DNA of 8,219 bases. It comes from Gemmatimonadota bacterium. GTDB taxonomy: Bacteria > Gemmatimonadota > Gemmatimonadetes > Longimicrobiales > Gaopeijiaceae. The DNA is taken from assembly GCA_030550695.1 (NCBI GenBank), contig JAUQOX010000097.1, positions 1-8,219 on the forward strand. Reading direction: 5' to 3'. Shown piece after piece: positions 7,001-8,219 of this stretch; within the stretch, counting starts at the first letter, position 1; each line of letters opens with the position of its first letter. A program made the translations under genes and the position numbers. The notes below the pieces were generated by a model. The model worked only from the letters and a program-made list of their open reading frames with translations. It was not told where the DNA came from and did no database searches.

Positions 7001-7269
7001 CGGCCGCCGTGATCGCCACGGGAAGCTACACCCTGATCAACGGCGGCTCCATCCGGACCCCGGGCTCCCTGGTGGTGACCTACGACCCCAGCAAGCCCTT
7101 CAATCACGGGATCAACCTGGAGAACTTCGGGGTGGCTCCGGACGTGTTCGTGAAGAACACCCCGGAGGACGAGATCCGGGGGTATGACAGGGAACTCAAG
7201 GTGGCGGTGGAAGAAGCCCTTCGGATGCTTTCCCAGGGGCGTTGGCAGTATCAGGGGCCGGAGCGGTGA
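4075..7269 (+). CDS. Exported tricorn-like S41 family serine protease
   Basis: This 1064-residue protease homologous to archaeal tricorn would cut polypeptides into short peptides. The N-terminus (about 1-26, KRFCRFVLVALLVSGAW) is a signal peptide, so it should act in the periplasm or outside. Residues about 29-660 form TolB/WD40-like beta-propeller blades, probably two propellers as in tricorn. They are marked by repeated S/T-P-D-G turns at 77, 121, 165, 270, 367, 453, 498 and 590. A Gly/Arg-rich low-complexity linker covers 540-562. A helical domain follows (about 670-745) with ASH at 734-736, then a PDZ domain (about 750-830) with LKVGDYVLALDG. The S41 core has DIRYNGGGN (897-905, oxyanion region), SASDSE (951-956) with Ser953 as nucleophile, and LENFGVAPD (1015-1023) with Glu1016. 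His736, Ser953 and Glu1016 correspond by spacing to tricorn His746, Ser965 and Glu1023. All catalytic positions appear intact. It is divergent from the M14 carboxypeptidase, suggesting shared use in protein breakdown. Confidence 0.9.
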   Translation: MKRFCRFVLVALLVSGAWGSPFAARGQEPIRFMMDPHVHGNVVVFSYQGDLWAVNRDGSQPRRLTHHLARDASPRFSADGRWIAFSSDRFGNYDVFLMPAEGGEPVQLTFHTASDQVQGWTPDGRIFFSSSRSPHPFLNPLYTVSPEGDLPLPMEMDQAVAGAFSPDGRYFVYQRDGMSRARKGQKGNRTTDLFLLDRQTGRITQLTDTDLEGFREHVNDAYPMWGADGWIYFLSERDGIYNLWKMRPDGSNPTPVTRYREGGVMDPAMSPDGRTIVFIQNYELHVLNLQEGEPRRVEVRLAFDPPMNRVEWVQVQNSADGFAVDPEGRQVAVDSRGEIFIVPVDPRRGEKRQVTSSAWRDRYQKFSPDGKFLAFVSDEGGEEQLWVMDLATGQRRRLTSHDSYKDANYIWSPDSRRIAFVAANTLFEVEVATGRTTQLAYHQNRGFALSEYSPDGKWIVFSRTDLDENTDVFAFEVATGRTLNLTQDPYRDFDGALTPDGKHLVFRSTRDGGVTHLFAVSLARLREDPDDPLVRARTGEGQDTAGARGRGRGGGEAGQAAPWTVDLEGIRRRARQLTSGSNPAGSFFLSADGATVYYVASDSAGQGLFSVPLAGGEPRRVASGSFNNLQPTRDRRTLFFSRGRGEVWHMPLTGGSPRAERVNFSFSVKVDQRAEWEQIFEESWRVMKFRFYDPNMHGRDWDAVKALYKPLLAHVGTYEDVYTLANQMIGELSASHVGVSGPSSVNQPRPYQTRSPGFEMEPHAGRYRVSHIYRNGPADKEWLDLKVGDYVLALDGQELRAGDNYWRILNELLNEYVTVRVADSPDGARSRDLRIRTVTSLSDLKYEEWVEKNREFVERESGGKIAYVHIRSMNQPSLERFRTEIDRFWNAQGIIVDIRYNGGGNIDQELLDILERRPYGYWNSRWAAPTAGRRPRQAIAGPKVMLINGRSASDSEVTPQGFRDLGLGRIVGNPTSAAVIATGSYTLINGGSIRTPGSLVVTYDPSKPFNHGINLENFGVAPDVFVKNTPEDEIRGYDRELKVAVEEALRMLSQGRWQYQGPER

Positions 7270-7431
7270 GGAGGGGCCCCAGGCCGGAGATCCGGAGCCC
7301 CCGGACCGCCGGGACGCCGGCCGCCGGCGGCGGCCCGAGCCCGGCCCCGGGTCTCCGCCCCCTCCTCTGGCAGAGAATGACGACAGGGAAGGCGTCTAGT
7401 CCCTTGAAGTCCGACCCAGCGCCGAGGCCCT
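7270..7431. other. Intergenic spacer with GC hairpins
   Basis: This 162-nt spacer separates the S41 gene from the next plus-strand gene. Its first half is almost pure G/C and contains a CCGGA-GA-TCCGG palindrome near the start and a CCCGG/CCGGG hairpin flanked by GAG and CTC at 7337-7355. No T-run follows, so a classical intrinsic terminator is not visible. The second half (about 7370-7431) is more mixed and could hold a promoter, but I see no convincing -35/-10 pair. Confidence 0.45.
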
Positions 7432-8219
7432 ATGCCCGTGCATGACCGGTTTGCCCGACTGACCCCCTTCGAGCTGTTCCTGCCCGAGGAGGGGTATGCC
7501 CAGGAGCGGTTCGATCTGATCCGCCAAGAGGCCCAGGAACGGGGGGGCGATCTGGACGATCCCGAGGCGTTCCCCCTCCTGGCCGCGGCGGGTGCCGTCC
7601 TCAGGGACATCCGACCCGAGGAGGAGGCCCCCGGAAGCATCGGGAAGTATTCGGATTTCCTGTTTTATGCCTTTCACTTCTGGCAGGAGGGCTGTCCGCT
7701 CTACCTGGTGGAGACTCCGGTAGCCCGTTTTCTGGTGGAGACCGGACCTTCGCCAGGAAGCTGGGTCCCCTCGTTGCCGGAAAGAGCCGGGTACATCCAG
7801 CTCCCTCAGCACCTGTTTTGGACCACCTGGGGAGGAGAAGGCACCCCCGAGTCCCTCGACGGCTTTTTCTGGACCCGTGCCAAAGGGAACAACCTGGGCC
7901 TTCTGGTGGTGCTGGGCATGAGGCGGGATCGGCCCGGACTGGCTGTGGTGCCCCTCCCGCTTCTTCCCCTGGAAGCGGCGGCAGCCTGGGCCTCTGTCCA
8001 GGTGCGGGAGGAGGGGGGGGACTTCCGCACGGCGCTCCCTGGAGCGGAGCTGGAGGGGCTGTACGGGGTGGAAGTGGGGGCGGAGGCCGTGAAGCTGGCC
8101 CTGCGGATCTTTTGGTATCTGGAGGTGTTCCCCGCCCCGGTGGCGGTGGGAAGGAGGGAGGTGGGGGCGGGGGAGGGGGGGGTGCGTGCCTCGCGGCTTC
8201 CTTTTCGGCGGGTGGTTCT
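7432..8219 (+). CDS. Unrecognised protein, 5' part (runs off the window end)
   Basis: The frame starts at ATG 7432 (or GTG 7438) and stays open for 262 codons to the last base without a stop. The preceding in-frame stop is TGA at 7405-7407, and a weak GAGG lies 4 nt before the ATG. The translation looks like a real folded protein. It opens with HDRFARLTPFELFLPEEG, followed by an acidic helical stretch and an aromatic-rich block, YSDFLFYAFHFWQEGCPLYL (residues about 76-95). A strand-like segment, GYIQLPQHLFW, is then followed by DGFFWTR, LGLLVVLGMRRDRPGLAVVP and, near the cut end, LKLALRIFWYLEVFP. There is no signal peptide, long membrane helix or catalytic motif that I recognise, so it is probably a soluble cytoplasmic protein. 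Minus-strand frames at 7396-7812 and 7806-8030 overlap it but are arginine/serine-rich shadows. I assign no function. The last ~50 bases are very G-rich, so the frame there depends on accurate base calls. Confidence 0.7.
   Translation, partial: MPVHDRFARLTPFELFLPEEGYAQERFDLIRQEAQERGGDLDDPEAFPLLAAAGAVLRDIRPEEEAPGSIGKYSDFLFYAFHFWQEGCPLYLVETPVARFLVETGPSPGSWVPSLPERAGYIQLPQHLFWTTWGGEGTPESLDGFFWTRAKGNNLGLLVVLGMRRDRPGLAVVPLPLLPLEAAAAWASVQVREEGGDFRTALPGAELEGLYGVEVGAEAVKLALRIFWYLEVFPAPVAVGRREVGAGEGGVRASRLPFRRVV

Noticed and set aside
7396..7812. 138-codon minus-strand frame in the 3' region
   Set aside because: It overlaps the better plus-strand frame starting at 7432, which shows clean G/C third positions and protein-like hydrophobic blocks.
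7432..8219. Resemblance of the unrecognised protein to AcrVA2-like anti-CRISPR proteins
   Set aside because: There is only a vague similarity in the order of a 'LP-x-x-W/F' strand and a following 'GFFW' segment. This is far too weak without a profile search, and nothing nearby suggests phage or CRISPR.

Overview
The window is a very GC-rich bacterial fragment. Third codon positions are almost all G or C, and the genes are separated by short G/C-only spacers. The proteins include an exported tricorn-type S41 protease with a PDZ domain, an exported M14 carboxypeptidase, and a long HExxHH 'metallopeptidase family' protein. This mix resembles what I recall from Gemmatimonadota and related soil phyla. 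The assignment is an inference from protein style, since no rRNA or other marker is present. The first ~100 bases are runs of C and G that look like a contig-end artefact, and genes are cut off at both ends.

Layout: (1) 101-532 (+), the C-terminal end of a neurotransmitter:sodium symporter-family (SNF) transporter, cut by the window start. (2) 705-1457 (+), a zincin-like metallopeptidase with a probable CTG start behind a strong Shine-Dalgarno sequence. (3) 1514-1984 (-), a guanine deaminase (guaD) whose active-site residues can be placed one by one. (4) 1988-3763 (-), an exported M14 zinc carboxypeptidase whose stop codon lies 3 nt before guaD, so the two form an operon. (5) 3764-4074, a divergent regulatory region with a perfect 8-bp inverted repeat and a possible promoter toward M14. 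(6) 4075-7269 (+), a 1064-residue exported tricorn-like protease with propeller, PDZ and S41 catalytic domains. (7) 7432-8219 (+), an open reading frame running off the window end, encoding a protein I do not recognise.

The genes fit a nutrient-scavenging theme. The S41 endoprotease and M14 carboxypeptidase would degrade polypeptides outside the cytoplasm, an SNF symporter could import released amino acids, and guanine deaminase would recover nitrogen from guanine. This coupling is inferred from adjacency and predicted localisation only. I see no CRISPR array, tRNA, rRNA, transposase or phage gene, and no clear evidence of a new defence or mobile system. The most useful unexplained items are the unrecognised 3' gene, the zincin protein's long C-terminal extension and unusual start, and the structured divergent intergenic region.
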